NCBI RefSeq assembly: GCF_001509475.1
Contig: NZ_LLZG01000420.1
Location: 1-61,379 of the forward strand
Reading direction: 5' to 3'
Origin: Streptomyces regalis
GTDB lineage: Bacteria; Actinomycetota; Actinomycetes; Streptomycetales; Streptomycetaceae
Length of the DNA stretch: 61,379 nucleotides
The notes under the pieces were generated by a model, which made no database searches, was not told the origin of the DNA, and saw only the letters and a list, made by a program, of their open reading frames with translations. Positions 17,158-26,280 of this stretch are shown here, piece by piece; the stretch's first letter is position 1; every line of letters starts with the position of its first letter. The position numbers and the translations under genes were made by a program.

Positions 17158-17996
17158 GGCTCGCCACCATCCGCACCGCCGAGGGCACCCGCGCCGTCCG
17201 CGTGGACGACGCCGCCGCCGTCGAACTCGGCCACCCCGACCTGGGCGCGCTGCTGCGCCGCCCCGACTGGCGGGCGGAGGCCGCCGCCGCGGACGGACCC
17301 GGGCACGACCTGGCCGGCCTGGACTACGCGCCGCCGGTGCCGTCCCCCGAGAAGATCGTCTGCGTCGGGCTCAACTACCGGAACCACATCCTGGAGATGG
17401 GCCGCGAGCTGCCCGAACACCCCGCCCTCTTCGCGAAGTTCGCCCGCTCCCAGGTCGGCGCGTACGACCCGGTCGTGCTGCCCGCCGGATCGGACGCGGT
17501 GGACTGGGAGGCCGAACTCGGCGTGATCGTGGGCGCCGAGGTCCGGCACGCCACGCCGGAGCAGGCGCGGGCAGCGATCGCCGGGTACACGGTGGTCAAC
17601 GACGTCACGGCGCGCGACTTCCAGTACCGCTCGCCGCAGTGGCTGCAGGGCAAGACCTTCGAGGCGAGTACGCCGGTCGGCCCGTGGCTGGTGACCGCCG
17701 AGCCCGGCGACGCCCCGCTGTCGGCCGAGCTGAGCTGCACCGTCGACGGCGAGCTGATGCAGAAGGCCGACACCGGTGACCTGGTCTTCGACCCGGCGGC
17801 CCTGGTGGCGTACATCTCGCGGATCGTCACCCTCGTCCCCGGCGACCTCATCGCCACCGGCACCCCCGGCGGCGTCGGTCACGCCCGCAAGCCCCCGCGC
17901 TATCTCGGCGAGGGCAGCGAGCTGGTGACGCGGGTCGAGGGCGTCGGCGAGTGCCGTAACACCCTGGTGAGCGGCGACGCTCCGGTGAGGGGCTGA
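17154..17996 (+). CDS. Fumarylacetoacetate-hydrolase-fold protein (fumarylpyruvate hydrolase)
   Basis: ATG 17154 overlaps the dioxygenase stop (ATGA) and has AGGAG upstream. The 280-residue product has a short N-terminal domain and the FAH core. Seen motifs are KIVCVGLNYRNHILEMG, the metal-binding DWEAELGVIVG, and VVNDVTARDFQYRSPQWLQG; the family end is PGDLIATGTPGGVG. In gentisate pathways this fold splits fumarylpyruvate into fumarate and pyruvate, the last step. With an isomerase encoded at the operon end, fumarylpyruvate rather than maleylpyruvate is the expected substrate. Confidence 0.87.
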   Translation: MRLATIRTAEGTRAVRVDDAAAVELGHPDLGALLRRPDWRAEAAAADGPGHDLAGLDYAPPVPSPEKIVCVGLNYRNHILEMGRELPEHPALFAKFARSQVGAYDPVVLPAGSDAVDWEAELGVIVGAEVRHATPEQARAAIAGYTVVNDVTARDFQYRSPQWLQGKTFEASTPVGPWLVTAEPGDAPLSAELSCTVDGELMQKADTGDLVFDPAALVAYISRIVTLVPGDLIATGTPGGVGHARKPPRYLGEGSELVTRVEGVGECRNTLVSGDAPVRG

Positions 17997-17998
17997 CC

Positions 17999-19600
17999 AT
18001 GCGCATCGCTGTCGTCGGCGGCGGCCCCGGAGGGCTGTTCTTCGCCGCGCTGATCCGGCAGGCCGACCCGTCCGTCGAGGTCACGGTCTTCGAACGCAAC
18101 CGGGCCGACGACGCGTTCGGCTTCGGCGTGGTGTTCTCCGACCGTACGCTCGCCGGCATCCACGCGGCCGACCCCGTGCTCCGTGAGGCGCTGGACGCGC
18201 ACGGCCGGCACTGGGACGACATCGAGGTCCGGCTGAAGGGCGAGCGGATCCGCTGCGGCGGCAACGGCATGGCCGCGATCGTCCGGCGCACCCTGCTGGC
18301 GCTGCTCCAGGAGCGGGCGCGCGGCCTGGGCGCGGACCTGCGCTTCGAGACCGAGGTCGGCCTCGACGACCTGGCCGGCTACGACCTCGTGGTCGCCGCA
18401 GACGGCACGTCGTCGCGGATCCGCACGGCGCTCGAGGCACGCCTTGAGCCGACGGTCGAGACGGCGACGGCGAAGTTCATCTGGTTCGGCACGGACTACA
18501 TGTTCGACGGGCTCACCTTCGTCCACCAACGCGGCCCGCACGGTGTGTTCGCCGTGCACGGCTACCCCATCAGCGCGGAGGTGAGCACCTTCATCGTCGA
18601 GACCGACGAGGAGTCCTGGCGGGCGGCCGGGCTGGACGCGTTCGACGTCACCCAGCCACCGGGAGCGAGCGACCTCACCAGCAAGGCGTACCTGGAGGAG
18701 CTGTTCGCCGAGCAGATCGAGGGACACCGGCTGCTGGTGAACAACTCCCGCTGGGGCAACTTCCGCACCCGGCGCACCCGTCACTGGTACGCCACCGAGC
18801 CGCGCCCGGTGGTCCTGCTCGGCGACGCCGCGCACACCGCGCACTTCTCCGTGGGATCCGGCACGAAGATGGCCATGGAGGACGCGATCGCGCTCGCGGC
18901 GGCCCTCACCAAGCAGGGCGACGACCTCCCGGCGGCGCTGGCCGCCTACGAGGCGGCGGCCCGTCCCTCGGTCGAGGCGATCCAGGGCGCGGCCCGCCCC
19001 AGTCTGGGCTGGTGGGAGCACTTCGGCGAGTACCACGACGCCTTCGAGCCCTGGCAGTTCGCCTACCACTTCCTCTCCCGCAGCATCACCGACGCACGGC
19101 TGGCCCGGCGGGCACCGGACTTCGTCCGCGACAGCCACGACCGGTGGCAGGCGCACCACGGCGGTGCCGAACCCCTGGACACCCCGTTCGACCTCGGCAC
19201 AGGCGGGCTGCCCAGCCGGGTCATGCTGGTCGAGCCCGACGGCACCACCGCGGTGGGCGGCACCGGAGACCCGCTGCCCCTGCGGGCGTCCGCGCCCGAC
19301 ACACCGGGGCACTGGGGCGCCCGGATCACGGCCCCGGACGACGAATCCGGCCTCGCCGCGGCCTACGCGCTCCTCGCCGACCTCGCCGGCGCCGGTCCGC
19401 TGCTGGTCGCCGTACACGGCGGTACGGCCCACACCCGCGCCCTGCTCACCGAGCGGACCCGCCTGCACCACGGCCTGCCCGCGCTCCTGGTGGACGATGC
19501 GATGGACCGCGACCGCGCGGTGACGGCGGTGCTGTCCGGGCGGACGGATCTGGTGGGCGGGGCTGCCGAGACGGTGGCGGCGTGGGAGGTGGCCCGATGA
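17999..19600 (+). CDS. sdgC: FAD-dependent salicylyl-CoA 5-hydroxylase
   Basis: The 533-residue flavoprotein begins two bases after the previous stop. It shows the dinucleotide fold AVVGGGPGGLFFAAL, the class A monooxygenase second motif ADGTSSRIRTA, and VVLLGDAAHTAHFSVGSGTK. The last 140 residues form a separate domain with a possible thioredoxin-like end (LLVAVHGGTAHTR). The fold matches the hydroxylase part of salicylyl-CoA 5-hydroxylases but lacks the fused Old Yellow Enzyme domain of the Bradyrhizobium-type protein. It would convert salicylyl-CoA to gentisyl-CoA, using NAD(P)H and O2. Confidence 0.82.
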   Translation: MRIAVVGGGPGGLFFAALIRQADPSVEVTVFERNRADDAFGFGVVFSDRTLAGIHAADPVLREALDAHGRHWDDIEVRLKGERIRCGGNGMAAIVRRTLLALLQERARGLGADLRFETEVGLDDLAGYDLVVAADGTSSRIRTALEARLEPTVETATAKFIWFGTDYMFDGLTFVHQRGPHGVFAVHGYPISAEVSTFIVETDEESWRAAGLDAFDVTQPPGASDLTSKAYLEELFAEQIEGHRLLVNNSRWGNFRTRRTRHWYATEPRPVVLLGDAAHTAHFSVGSGTKMAMEDAIALAAALTKQGDDLPAALAAYEAAARPSVEAIQGAARPSLGWWEHFGEYHDAFEPWQFAYHFLSRSITDARLARRAPDFVRDSHDRWQAHHGGAEPLDTPFDLGTGGLPSRVMLVEPDGTTAVGGTGDPLPLRASAPDTPGHWGARITAPDDESGLAAAYALLADLAGAGPLLVAVHGGTAHTRALLTERTRLHHGLPALLVDDAMDRDRAVTAVLSGRTDLVGGAAETVAAWEVAR

Positions 19601-21699
19601 CGGACGCGGTACAGCACGAAGCGCCGGAAACGGCACCGGGCGCTGCCACCGACGAGGACCTCGGTGTGCTCTTCGCCCCGCGCGGCATCGCCGTCATCGG
19701 CGCCTCCCGCGACCCGGGCAAGCTGGGTGCGGCGCTGGCCCGTTCGGTCGCCGGGTTCTCCGGGCATGTGGCGCTGGTCAACGCGCGGCGGCCCGAGCCG
19801 TCCGCCGGGATCTACGGTTCCGTCGCCGAGGCCGCCGAGCACGGACCCGTAGACCTCGCACTGGTCTGCCTCCCGGCCCGGGCCTGCGCGGACGCCGTCG
19901 CCGAGGCTGCCAAGGCCGGGGCGCGGGCCGCCGTGGTGTACGGGGGCGGGTTCGCCGAGGCCGGACCGGAGGGCGAGCGGTACCAGCGTGAGCTGGCCGA
20001 CGTGGTCGCGCGCACCGGCATCCGGCTGCTCGGCCCGAACACCTCCGGGTTCCTCGCGCCGGGCCTCACGGCGAGTTTCGTGCCGGGCGCCGCCGATGTG
20101 CCCGCCGGCCGGATCGCGGTCGTGGCGGCCAGCGGTGGCGTGAACCACGCGCTGGCGTTCCTGCTCACCGAGGCCGGACACGGAGTGAGCCTCGCAGTCG
20201 GGCTCGGCAACGGCGTGGACGTCACGGCCGCCGACGTCCTGGAGCACCTGACCACTGACCCGCACACCAGCGCCGTCGCCCTGCACCTCGAGTCCGTCGC
20301 CGACGGACGCCGGCTGACCGACGCGGTGGCCCGGCTCGCCGCGACCCGCCCGGTCGTCGCGCTCGTCGTCGGCCGCCATGACGTCGGCGCCTTCGCCGCC
20401 TCCCACACCGGCGCCCTCGCCACCTCCTGGCGCACCACCCGCGCCGCCCTCGCCCAGGCGGGAGCCGTGCTGGTGGACGACGAACGCGAACTGGTCGACG
20501 CGGTCGGCGCCCTGTCCCTCGTACGACTGCCCGCGTCCGCCGACCCGGGCGTGGGCGTGGTGACCGCGCAGGCCGGGCCGGGGCTGTTGCTCCTGGACCA
20601 GCTGCGGGGCCGCCGCGCCGCCGTGCCCGAGCTGGCCGAGGACACTCGGCGCGCACTCGCCGCCGTCCTGCCCCCGCTGACCTACCAGGCCAACCCGGTG
20701 GACACCGGCCGCCCCGGCCCCGGCTTCGCCGCCGTGCTCCAGGCGGTGGCCGCCGACGCGGCCGTGGACCTGATCGCCGGGTACGCGCTGCACGAGCCGG
20801 GCGCGTTCGACCTGGTCGAGGCCGTGGCGGCGGCCGGCGACAGCGTGCCGCTGCTGCTGGCGGTCGGCGGCACGGGCGACGGCGTACGGCGCGTGCGCCG
20901 TGCCCTGCTCGACCGGGGCGTCCCGGTCACCGGCGACCCGCACGGGCTCGCCGCCATGACCGGCGCCCTGCTGGCCGACGCCCGCGCCCGCAGCCGTACG
21001 ACGGCCGAGGCCGCCCCGGTCGCCCCGACGCGCCCGGACGTGGGCCCCGGACCCTGGGACGAGGACCAGGCCAAGACACTCCTGGACCGCCTGGGCGTAT
21101 CGACCATGCCGCGCCGCGCCTGCGCCGACCGCACCGAGGCCCACCGGGCGCTCGCCGAACTGCCCGGCCCGGTCGCGGTCAAGCTCCTGGACGCGGCCGT
21201 CCTGCACAAGACCGAGATCGGCGGAGTCCGCCTCGGCGTCCGCACACCGCAGGAGCTGGACACCGCCCTCGACGCGCTCGAAGCGGCGGGAGCCCGACGC
21301 TTCCTGGTCGAGTCGATGGCACCGGCAGGAGTCGACCTCGTCGTCGGCGCCCGCCGCGACCCCGTGTTCGGCCCCGTCGTCCTGGCCGGCCTGGGCGGTA
21401 CGACCGCCGAGGCACTCGCCGACGTGGCCCTCCGCCTCGCCCCGCTCAGCCGCGAGGAAGCCGCCGGCATGCCCGCCGAGCTGGCCGGACGCGCCCTCCT
21501 CGACGGCTGGCGCGGCGGTCCCGCCCTCGACCACCTCGCGCTCGGCGAGGTGGTCGAGGCCCTCGGCGACCTGCTCGTCGCCCACCCCGAACTCGCCGAG
21601 ATCGAAATCAACCCACTGCGGCTGACCGCCCAGGGCCTCGTGGCGCTGGATGCTGTATGTATCGCCGCTTCAAGCCACTGCACCGGAGGTGGTGACTGA
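19597..21699 (+). CDS. NDP-forming acyl-CoA synthetase-like protein (salicylyl-CoA formation)
   Basis: ATG 19597 overlaps the previous stop. The 700-residue product has the full ACD layout: CoA-binding domain (APRGIAVIGASRDPGKLGAA), a succinyl-CoA-ligase-like domain with the phospho-His region ASHTGALATS, and a C-terminal ATP-grasp half (VAVKLLDAAVLHKTEIGGVR). Such enzymes move an acyl group to CoA with ATP or GTP. In the WA46 sdg pathway, as recalled, a second CoA enzyme works with the AMP ligase to make salicylyl-CoA; this gene is the likely counterpart. Direct action on free salicylate is also possible. Confidence 0.75.
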   Translation: MTDAVQHEAPETAPGAATDEDLGVLFAPRGIAVIGASRDPGKLGAALARSVAGFSGHVALVNARRPEPSAGIYGSVAEAAEHGPVDLALVCLPARACADAVAEAAKAGARAAVVYGGGFAEAGPEGERYQRELADVVARTGIRLLGPNTSGFLAPGLTASFVPGAADVPAGRIAVVAASGGVNHALAFLLTEAGHGVSLAVGLGNGVDVTAADVLEHLTTDPHTSAVALHLESVADGRRLTDAVARLAATRPVVALVVGRHDVGAFAASHTGALATSWRTTRAALAQAGAVLVDDERELVDAVGALSLVRLPASADPGVGVVTAQAGPGLLLLDQLRGRRAAVPELAEDTRRALAAVLPPLTYQANPVDTGRPGPGFAAVLQAVAADAAVDLIAGYALHEPGAFDLVEAVAAAGDSVPLLLAVGGTGDGVRRVRRALLDRGVPVTGDPHGLAAMTGALLADARARSRTTAEAAPVAPTRPDVGPGPWDEDQAKTLLDRLGVSTMPRRACADRTEAHRALAELPGPVAVKLLDAAVLHKTEIGGVRLGVRTPQELDTALDALEAAGARRFLVESMAPAGVDLVVGARRDPVFGPVVLAGLGGTTAEALADVALRLAPLSREEAAGMPAELAGRALLDGWRGGPALDHLALGEVVEALGDLLVAHPELAEIEINPLRLTAQGLVALDAVCIAASSHCTGGGD

Positions 21700-23369
21700 T
21701 GGCCGCACCCATCAGCGAAGGCACGGTTCCCTGGCCCGACGCCGACGCCGCCCGCTATGTGGCCGCCGGGTACTGGGCCGGCCGCCCGCTGGGCGACCTG
21801 CTGCGCGAGAGCGCCGAGCGCTCGCCCGACGTCACCGCGCTCGTCGACGGCGAACTGCGGCTGACCTACGCCGAGTTGGCCGACCGCGCCGACGCGACGG
21901 CCGCCCGCCTGCTGGACCTCGGCCTTGCCGCCGGGGACCGCATCCTGGTCCAGCTGCCCAATGGCTGGGAGTTCACCGTCCTGACCTGGGCCTGCCTGCG
22001 CGCCGGGATCGTCCCCGTCATGGCGCTGCCCGCCCACCGCCGCCTCGAACTGGCCTACCTCGCCGCCCACTCCGAGGCCGCCGCCATCGCCGTACCCGAC
22101 CGGCTGCGCGACTTCGACCACCAGGCGCTCGCGCACGAGCTGGGCAAGGAGCTCCCCGGACCCTGGCACGTCCTGGTGGCGGGGGAGGAGATCGCTGCCG
22201 GCAGCCTGGACCTACGAGCCCTGTGCGCGCCCGGCGAGGATCCGGCGGCCGACCGCGCGCGGCTGGACGCCGCCGCCCCCGGCAGCCGCGACGTCGCGGT
22301 GTTCCTGCTGTCCGGCGGCACCACCGGTCTGCCCAAGCTGATCGCCCGCACCCACGACGACTACGCCTGCAACGCCCGCGTGAGCGCCGAGGTCAGCGGC
22401 GTCGACGCCGATACCGTCTACCTGGTGGGCCTGCCCGCCGGACACAACTTCCCCCTCGCGTGCCCCGGAATCCTCGGCACCCTGCTGGCCGGCGGCCGCG
22501 TGGTCATGCTGCCCAGCCCGGAACCGGTCCGCGCCTTCGCCACCGTCGCGGCGGAGGGGGTGACCCACACCGCCGTCGTCCCCGCCGTCGCCGGACGCTG
22601 GCTCGAACACGCCGAGCGGCACGGCGCGCAGGAGATGAGCAGCCTGCGGGTGCTCCAGGTCGGCGGATCCCGGCTCGCCGACGAACTCGCCCGCCGTATC
22701 CGCCCGGTCCTCGGCACGACCCTCCAACAGGTGTTCGGCATGGCCGAGGGCCTGCTGAACTACACCCGCCTCGACGACCCCGAGGACGTCATCTGCACCA
22801 CCCAGGGGCGCCCCATGTGCCCGGACGACGAGGTACGGCTCGTCGACGAACTCGACAGGGACGTCCCCGGCGGCGAGCCCGGCTCCCTGCTCACCCGCGG
22901 CCCCTACACCCCTCGCGGCTACTACCGGGCCCCCGAGCACAACAAGCGGGCCTTCACCGCCGACGGCTGGTACCGCAGCGGCGACATCTGCCGGCTCACC
23001 CCGGAGGGCAACCTCGTCGTCGAGGGCCGCGACAAGGACATGATCAACCGGGGTGGGGAGAAGGTCTCCGCGGAGGAGATCGAGAACCTCGTCTACCGGC
23101 TCACCGACGTCAGCCAGGTCGCCGCCGTGGCCATGCCCGACCCGGAACTGGGCGAACGGGTCTGCCTCTACGTCGTCACCGGACCGGGCCGGCGCGACCT
23201 GACGCTCGACGAGATCCGCGCCGCCCTGGAGGAGGTCGGGGTCGCCCGCTTCAAGCTGCCCGAGCACCTCGTGGTGGTCGAGGAGCTGGCGTCCACCAAG
23301 GTCGGCAAGATCGACAAGAAGGCGCTTCGGGCGGACATCGCGTCCCGGGTCGTGGGGAGCACCGCATGA
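21699..23369 (+). CDS. sdgA: Aryl-acid AMP ligase / salicylate-CoA ligase
   Basis: Start and preceding stop share a base (TGATG), and GGAGG lies upstream. The 556-residue adenylate-forming enzyme has the P-loop SGGTTGLPKLIARTH, the A5 region VFGMAEGLLNYTR, the hinge WYRSGDICRLTPEGNLVVEG, and the catalytic Lys in STKVGKIDKKAL. The closest families are 2,3-dihydroxybenzoate-AMP ligases. Operon context points to activation of salicylate as its AMP ester. No carrier-protein domain or siderophore gene is nearby, so a siderophore role is unlikely. Confidence 0.88.
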   Translation: MAAPISEGTVPWPDADAARYVAAGYWAGRPLGDLLRESAERSPDVTALVDGELRLTYAELADRADATAARLLDLGLAAGDRILVQLPNGWEFTVLTWACLRAGIVPVMALPAHRRLELAYLAAHSEAAAIAVPDRLRDFDHQALAHELGKELPGPWHVLVAGEEIAAGSLDLRALCAPGEDPAADRARLDAAAPGSRDVAVFLLSGGTTGLPKLIARTHDDYACNARVSAEVSGVDADTVYLVGLPAGHNFPLACPGILGTLLAGGRVVMLPSPEPVRAFATVAAEGVTHTAVVPAVAGRWLEHAERHGAQEMSSLRVLQVGGSRLADELARRIRPVLGTTLQQVFGMAEGLLNYTRLDDPEDVICTTQGRPMCPDDEVRLVDELDRDVPGGEPGSLLTRGPYTPRGYYRAPEHNKRAFTADGWYRSGDICRLTPEGNLVVEGRDKDMINRGGEKVSAEEIENLVYRLTDVSQVAAVAMPDPELGERVCLYVVTGPGRRDLTLDEIRAALEEVGVARFKLPEHLVVVEELASTKVGKIDKKALRADIASRVVGSTA

Positions 23370-24088
23370 CGAGCCAGGACCGCCGGGACCGTCACGACCT
23401 TACGGTCACCCTGCCCTGGATGCGCGAGGGCACGGCCCGTCTGCTCTCCGCCGCCGACCGGCTCACCGACGACGACCTGAACGCGCCGACCGCCCTCCCC
23501 GGCTGGACCCGAGCCCATGTCGTCGGCCACCTGGCCCGCAACGCCGAGGCCCTGGGCCGGCTCGTGGCCTGGGCGCGAACCGGTGTGGTCACTCCCATGT
23601 ACGCCGACCGTGAGCAGCGCGCCGCCGAGATCGATTCCTCGGCGGCGCTCGGGCCCGACGTACTGCGTGTGCAGTTGAAGTCCACGGCCGCGGAACTGGA
23701 CGAGGCGCTGGCCGCCCTGGACGCGCCTGCCTGGCGGGCCGAGGTCAAAAGCGCCCTGGGCCGGACCATTCCCGCCGCCGAGATCCCCTGGATGCGGGTG
23801 CGCGAGGTGTGGCTGCACGCCATCGACCTCGCGGCCGGGGTGACCTTCGCGGACCTGCCCGCCGACCTGGTCGACACCCTGCTGGACGACGTGACGGCCG
23901 CCCTCTCCACCCGCTCAGGCTGCCCCGCGGTCCGCCTCACCCCGACCGACCGCACCGCCACCTGGCACCTGGGCCCGGCCACCCCCGAGCCGCCCGCCCT
24001 CGCCGAGGCCCCGGCCGCGGACCTGCTGGCCTGGGCAACCGGACGCACGGCGCGGCCGGATCTCGTCGCCCTGCCCGCGTGGCTGTGA
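23366..24088 (+). CDS. Mycothiol-dependent maleylpyruvate isomerase
   Basis: The start overlaps the ligase stop (ATGA). The 240-residue product has the DinB-like four-helix bundle with metal-binding His in HVVGHLARNAEAL and WLHAIDLAAGV. The C-terminal MDMPI domain ends in LLAWATGRTARPDLVALP. It converts maleylpyruvate to fumarylpyruvate using mycothiol, as in Corynebacterium gentisate catabolism. This completes the chain: dioxygenase, isomerase, hydrolase. It is the last gene of the operon; a perfect hairpin follows three bases after the stop. Confidence 0.88.
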   Translation: MTSQDRRDRHDLTVTLPWMREGTARLLSAADRLTDDDLNAPTALPGWTRAHVVGHLARNAEALGRLVAWARTGVVTPMYADREQRAAEIDSSAALGPDVLRVQLKSTAAELDEALAALDAPAWRAEVKSALGRTIPAAEIPWMRVREVWLHAIDLAAGVTFADLPADLVDTLLDDVTAALSTRSGCPAVRLTPTDRTATWHLGPATPEPPALAEAPAADLLAWATGRTARPDLVALPAWL

Positions 24089-24090
24089 CC

Positions 24091-24115
24091 AGGGGGCGGC
24101 GCATTGCCGCCCCCT
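24091..24115 (+). terminator. Operon terminator, 10-bp perfect stem
   Basis: AGGGGGCGGC pairs with GCCGCCCCCT around gcatt, ending the salicylate operon. The remaining bases to 24267 hold no gene. Confidence 0.8.
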
Positions 24116-24267
24116 GCCTCCGGCCCTGGCTTGCGACCCTCTGTATGGCGCCCAGTTGCCGTGCCTCGTGATGGAGTACGTCGACGGGAGCGACCCTGCG
24201 TGACGCCCTGTACCCCTGGCCGCCGTTGGCCGTGAACCGTGCCCTTCAGGTGACGGCCAGACGGCCG

Positions 24268-24825
24268 TCAGAGGCCGAACTCCTGGGGTGACAGGTTGAG
24301 CACCGAGCACGCCTCGCGCAGGGCCTGCTCCTCCGCCGGAGCGACGTACCCGTCCGCACCCGCGACGACGAACCCGGTCTGTACGACCGCCCGGGCCTCC
24401 GTCGGCTTCTTCGCGGCCTTCGCGATCTCCTGCAGGACTTCGGCCTTGCCCTGCTGGAAGTTGAACGCCAGCTGGTCGACGTGCTTGTTGAAGCGCTGCC
24501 GCAGCTGTTCGGACGGGAAGTTCTGCAGGACGTCGTTGTTGAGGATCAGCGACTCCACATGCTGCCGCTCGGCCGGGTCGACATGCCCGTCGGCCGCGGC
24601 GACCAGGGCGCACATGGCCATGCTGGCGTCCCGGTAGGCGCCGCTCTTCAACTCCGTCTTGAGCGAGGTGAGCTGGGACTTGAGCGTGTTCACCAGCTGG
24701 GCCTTGGATCCCCCGGAGGACCCCGAACCCGGCCGGCCGTGTCCACCGGAGGAGGCGCCCCGCGCCCCCTGCGCCTGCTGCTGCAGACCCTTCGCCTGGT
24801 CCTTGATCCGATCCCACATCGCCAT
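24268..24825 (-). CDS. TerB-family tellurite-resistance-like protein
   Basis: ATG 24825 has GAGG eight bases upstream; a second ATG two codons later is possible. After a short Gln/Gly/Ser-rich N-terminus, the 185-residue product holds an all-helical TerB domain. Its acidic metal-binding loops are seen as AADGHVDPAERQHVE and GADGYVAPAEEQALREACS. The family is linked to tellurite and general stress response, with unknown chemistry. No other ter gene is nearby. It is monocistronic. Confidence 0.85.
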   Translation of the reverse strand: MAMWDRIKDQAKGLQQQAQGARGASSGGHGRPGSGSSGGSKAQLVNTLKSQLTSLKTELKSGAYRDASMAMCALVAAADGHVDPAERQHVESLILNNDVLQNFPSEQLRQRFNKHVDQLAFNFQQGKAEVLQEIAKAAKKPTEARAVVQTGFVVAGADGYVAPAEEQALREACSVLNLSPQEFGL

Positions 24826-24986
24826 CCGTGCCACCTCGGCTTGAGCCCGTGTCGTTCCGGTCGTCCGCGTGAGTACCGCGCGTCCTCCTGGCAACTCCTG
24901 CGAGCCCGCCGAAGTTCCAGCCACCGATCACCGATCACCGATCGAATACCGGCCGGGTGGTGCGGTTGCGGTGTACGTGGACTGGC

Positions 24987-25074
24987 GGGGGGGGGCCCGC
25001 CCCTCTCTTGTCCCCCCCGCCCCCAGCCGGGGTTTTGGGGGGGGGGCCCGCCGCCTCCCCGAACGGGGGGGGGG
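24987..25074. repeat. Cluster of long G tracts
   Basis: Runs of 9 G (24987-24995), 10 G (25037-25046) and 10 G (25065-25074) lie in the intergenic space between two minus-strand genes. Runs of C lie between them. This could form G-quadruplexes or reflect homopolymer sequencing error. No gene is seen in 24826-25099. Confidence 0.7.
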
Positions 25075-25099
25075 CGGTGGCGCATGCGCACGAGAAGTC

Positions 25100-26152
25100 C
25101 TAGCCGCCCCGGCGCTCAGCCCGCGGCGCCGTGCTCCGGCGCTGCACGAGTCGGGTCGGGACGAGGGTGGTGCCGTGTGCGGTGCCGGTGTGCCGCAGTT
25201 TGCTGAGGACGCCCTCGACGCAGAGGCGTCCCACTTCGGCGAAGTCCTGGTGGATGGTGGTCAGCGGGGGCAGGAAGGACGCGGACTCGGGGATGTCGTC
25301 GAAGCCGATGACGCTGACGTCGTCGGGAACCCTCCGGCCGCGTTCGTGCAGGGCGCGCAGCAGGCCGAGTGCCATCTGGTCGTTGGCGGCGAACACCGCG
25401 GTGCAGTCGGGCTGTTCGGCGAGGCGGAGGCCGGCCCGGTAGCCGGATTCCGCCGACCAGTCGCCGCGCACCAGGGGCGGCGGGACCGCGCCTGCCTCCG
25501 TGAGCGTGGAGCGCCACGCGTTGGCCCGGCGCTGGGCGGCGAAGGAGTCCTCCGGGCCGGCCAGGTGCCACACCGTGTCGTGGCCGAGGTCCAGCAGATG
25601 CCGTACGGCGTCGCGGGCGCCGCCCGCCTGGTCGGTGTCGACCACGGTGTAGCGGTCGCCGGCGTCGGAGTCGGCCACCACGACCTGGACGCCGGGCGGC
25701 AGCGAGACCGTCGCCGCGTCGAGCAGATGGATCTCCATGATGACGATGACGGCGTCCACGGCGAGTTCCCCGAGCCGGGAGAAGGCGCCGTTCACCTCGT
25801 CCTGGGTGGGGACGGCGACGGGCAGGAGCGTGACGGCGTAACCGTGCTGGGCGGCGGAGGTCGCGATCGCCTCCAGGGTGCGGATGTTGCCCATGGTGGA
25901 GAGGGAGAACGTGATCACGCCGAGGGTGCGGAACTCGCCGCGTTTGAGCGCCCGTGCGGCGCTGTTGGGCCGGTAGCCCAGCTCCCGCATCGCGGCCAGG
26001 ACCTGCCGGCGGGTCTCCTCGGTCACGCCGGGGAAGCCGTTGGAGACGCGGGAGACCGTCTGGGAGGAGACGCCGGCGAGTTGGGCGACGTCGGCCATGG
26101 AGGCGCCCTGGCGGGGGCGGGCGGCACGTTTTCTCGTACGGCTCGTGCCCAC
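25100..26152 (-). CDS. LacI-family transcriptional regulator
   Basis: GTG 26152 is chosen because GGGAG lies seven bases upstream; the longer frame is not protein-like. The 350-residue product has the LacI helix-turn-helix MADVAQLAGVSSQTVSRVSN with the hinge LGYRPNSAARALKRG. A periplasmic-binding-like sugar domain follows (ADSDAGDRYTVVDTDQAGG, AVFAANDQMALGLLRAL, VSVIGFDDIPESASFLPP). It faces the GH30 galactanase gene across a perfect operator. Control of that gene by a galacto-oligosaccharide is the simple reading. Confidence 0.92.
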   Translation of the reverse strand: MGTSRTRKRAARPRQGASMADVAQLAGVSSQTVSRVSNGFPGVTEETRRQVLAAMRELGYRPNSAARALKRGEFRTLGVITFSLSTMGNIRTLEAIATSAAQHGYAVTLLPVAVPTQDEVNGAFSRLGELAVDAVIVIMEIHLLDAATVSLPPGVQVVVADSDAGDRYTVVDTDQAGGARDAVRHLLDLGHDTVWHLAGPEDSFAAQRRANAWRSTLTEAGAVPPPLVRGDWSAESGYRAGLRLAEQPDCTAVFAANDQMALGLLRALHERGRRVPDDVSVIGFDDIPESASFLPPLTTIHQDFAEVGRLCVEGVLSKLRHTGTAHGTTLVPTRLVQRRSTAPRAERRGG

Positions 26153-26280
26153 GGGTTCTCTCCCACCGTCCACTGCGCCCACCTGCCCCTCGTCCCCTGG
26201 CCGCACTACCCGCGCGAATTTCGGTCCGGAACTACTCCTTGACCCCTGAGATTCGGACAGTGTAGACATCCCGCCAGTGG

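Noticed and set aside
21699..23369. Siderophore (2,3-dihydroxybenzoate) activation enzyme
   Set aside because: No isochorismate, carrier-protein or NRPS genes are nearby; all neighbours belong to gentisate catabolism.
24150..24202. Forward frame reading GAQLPCLVMEYVDGSDPA, like a Ser/Thr kinase hinge
   Set aside because: Only about 18 residues match and nothing around supports a kinase; too short to call a gene fragment.
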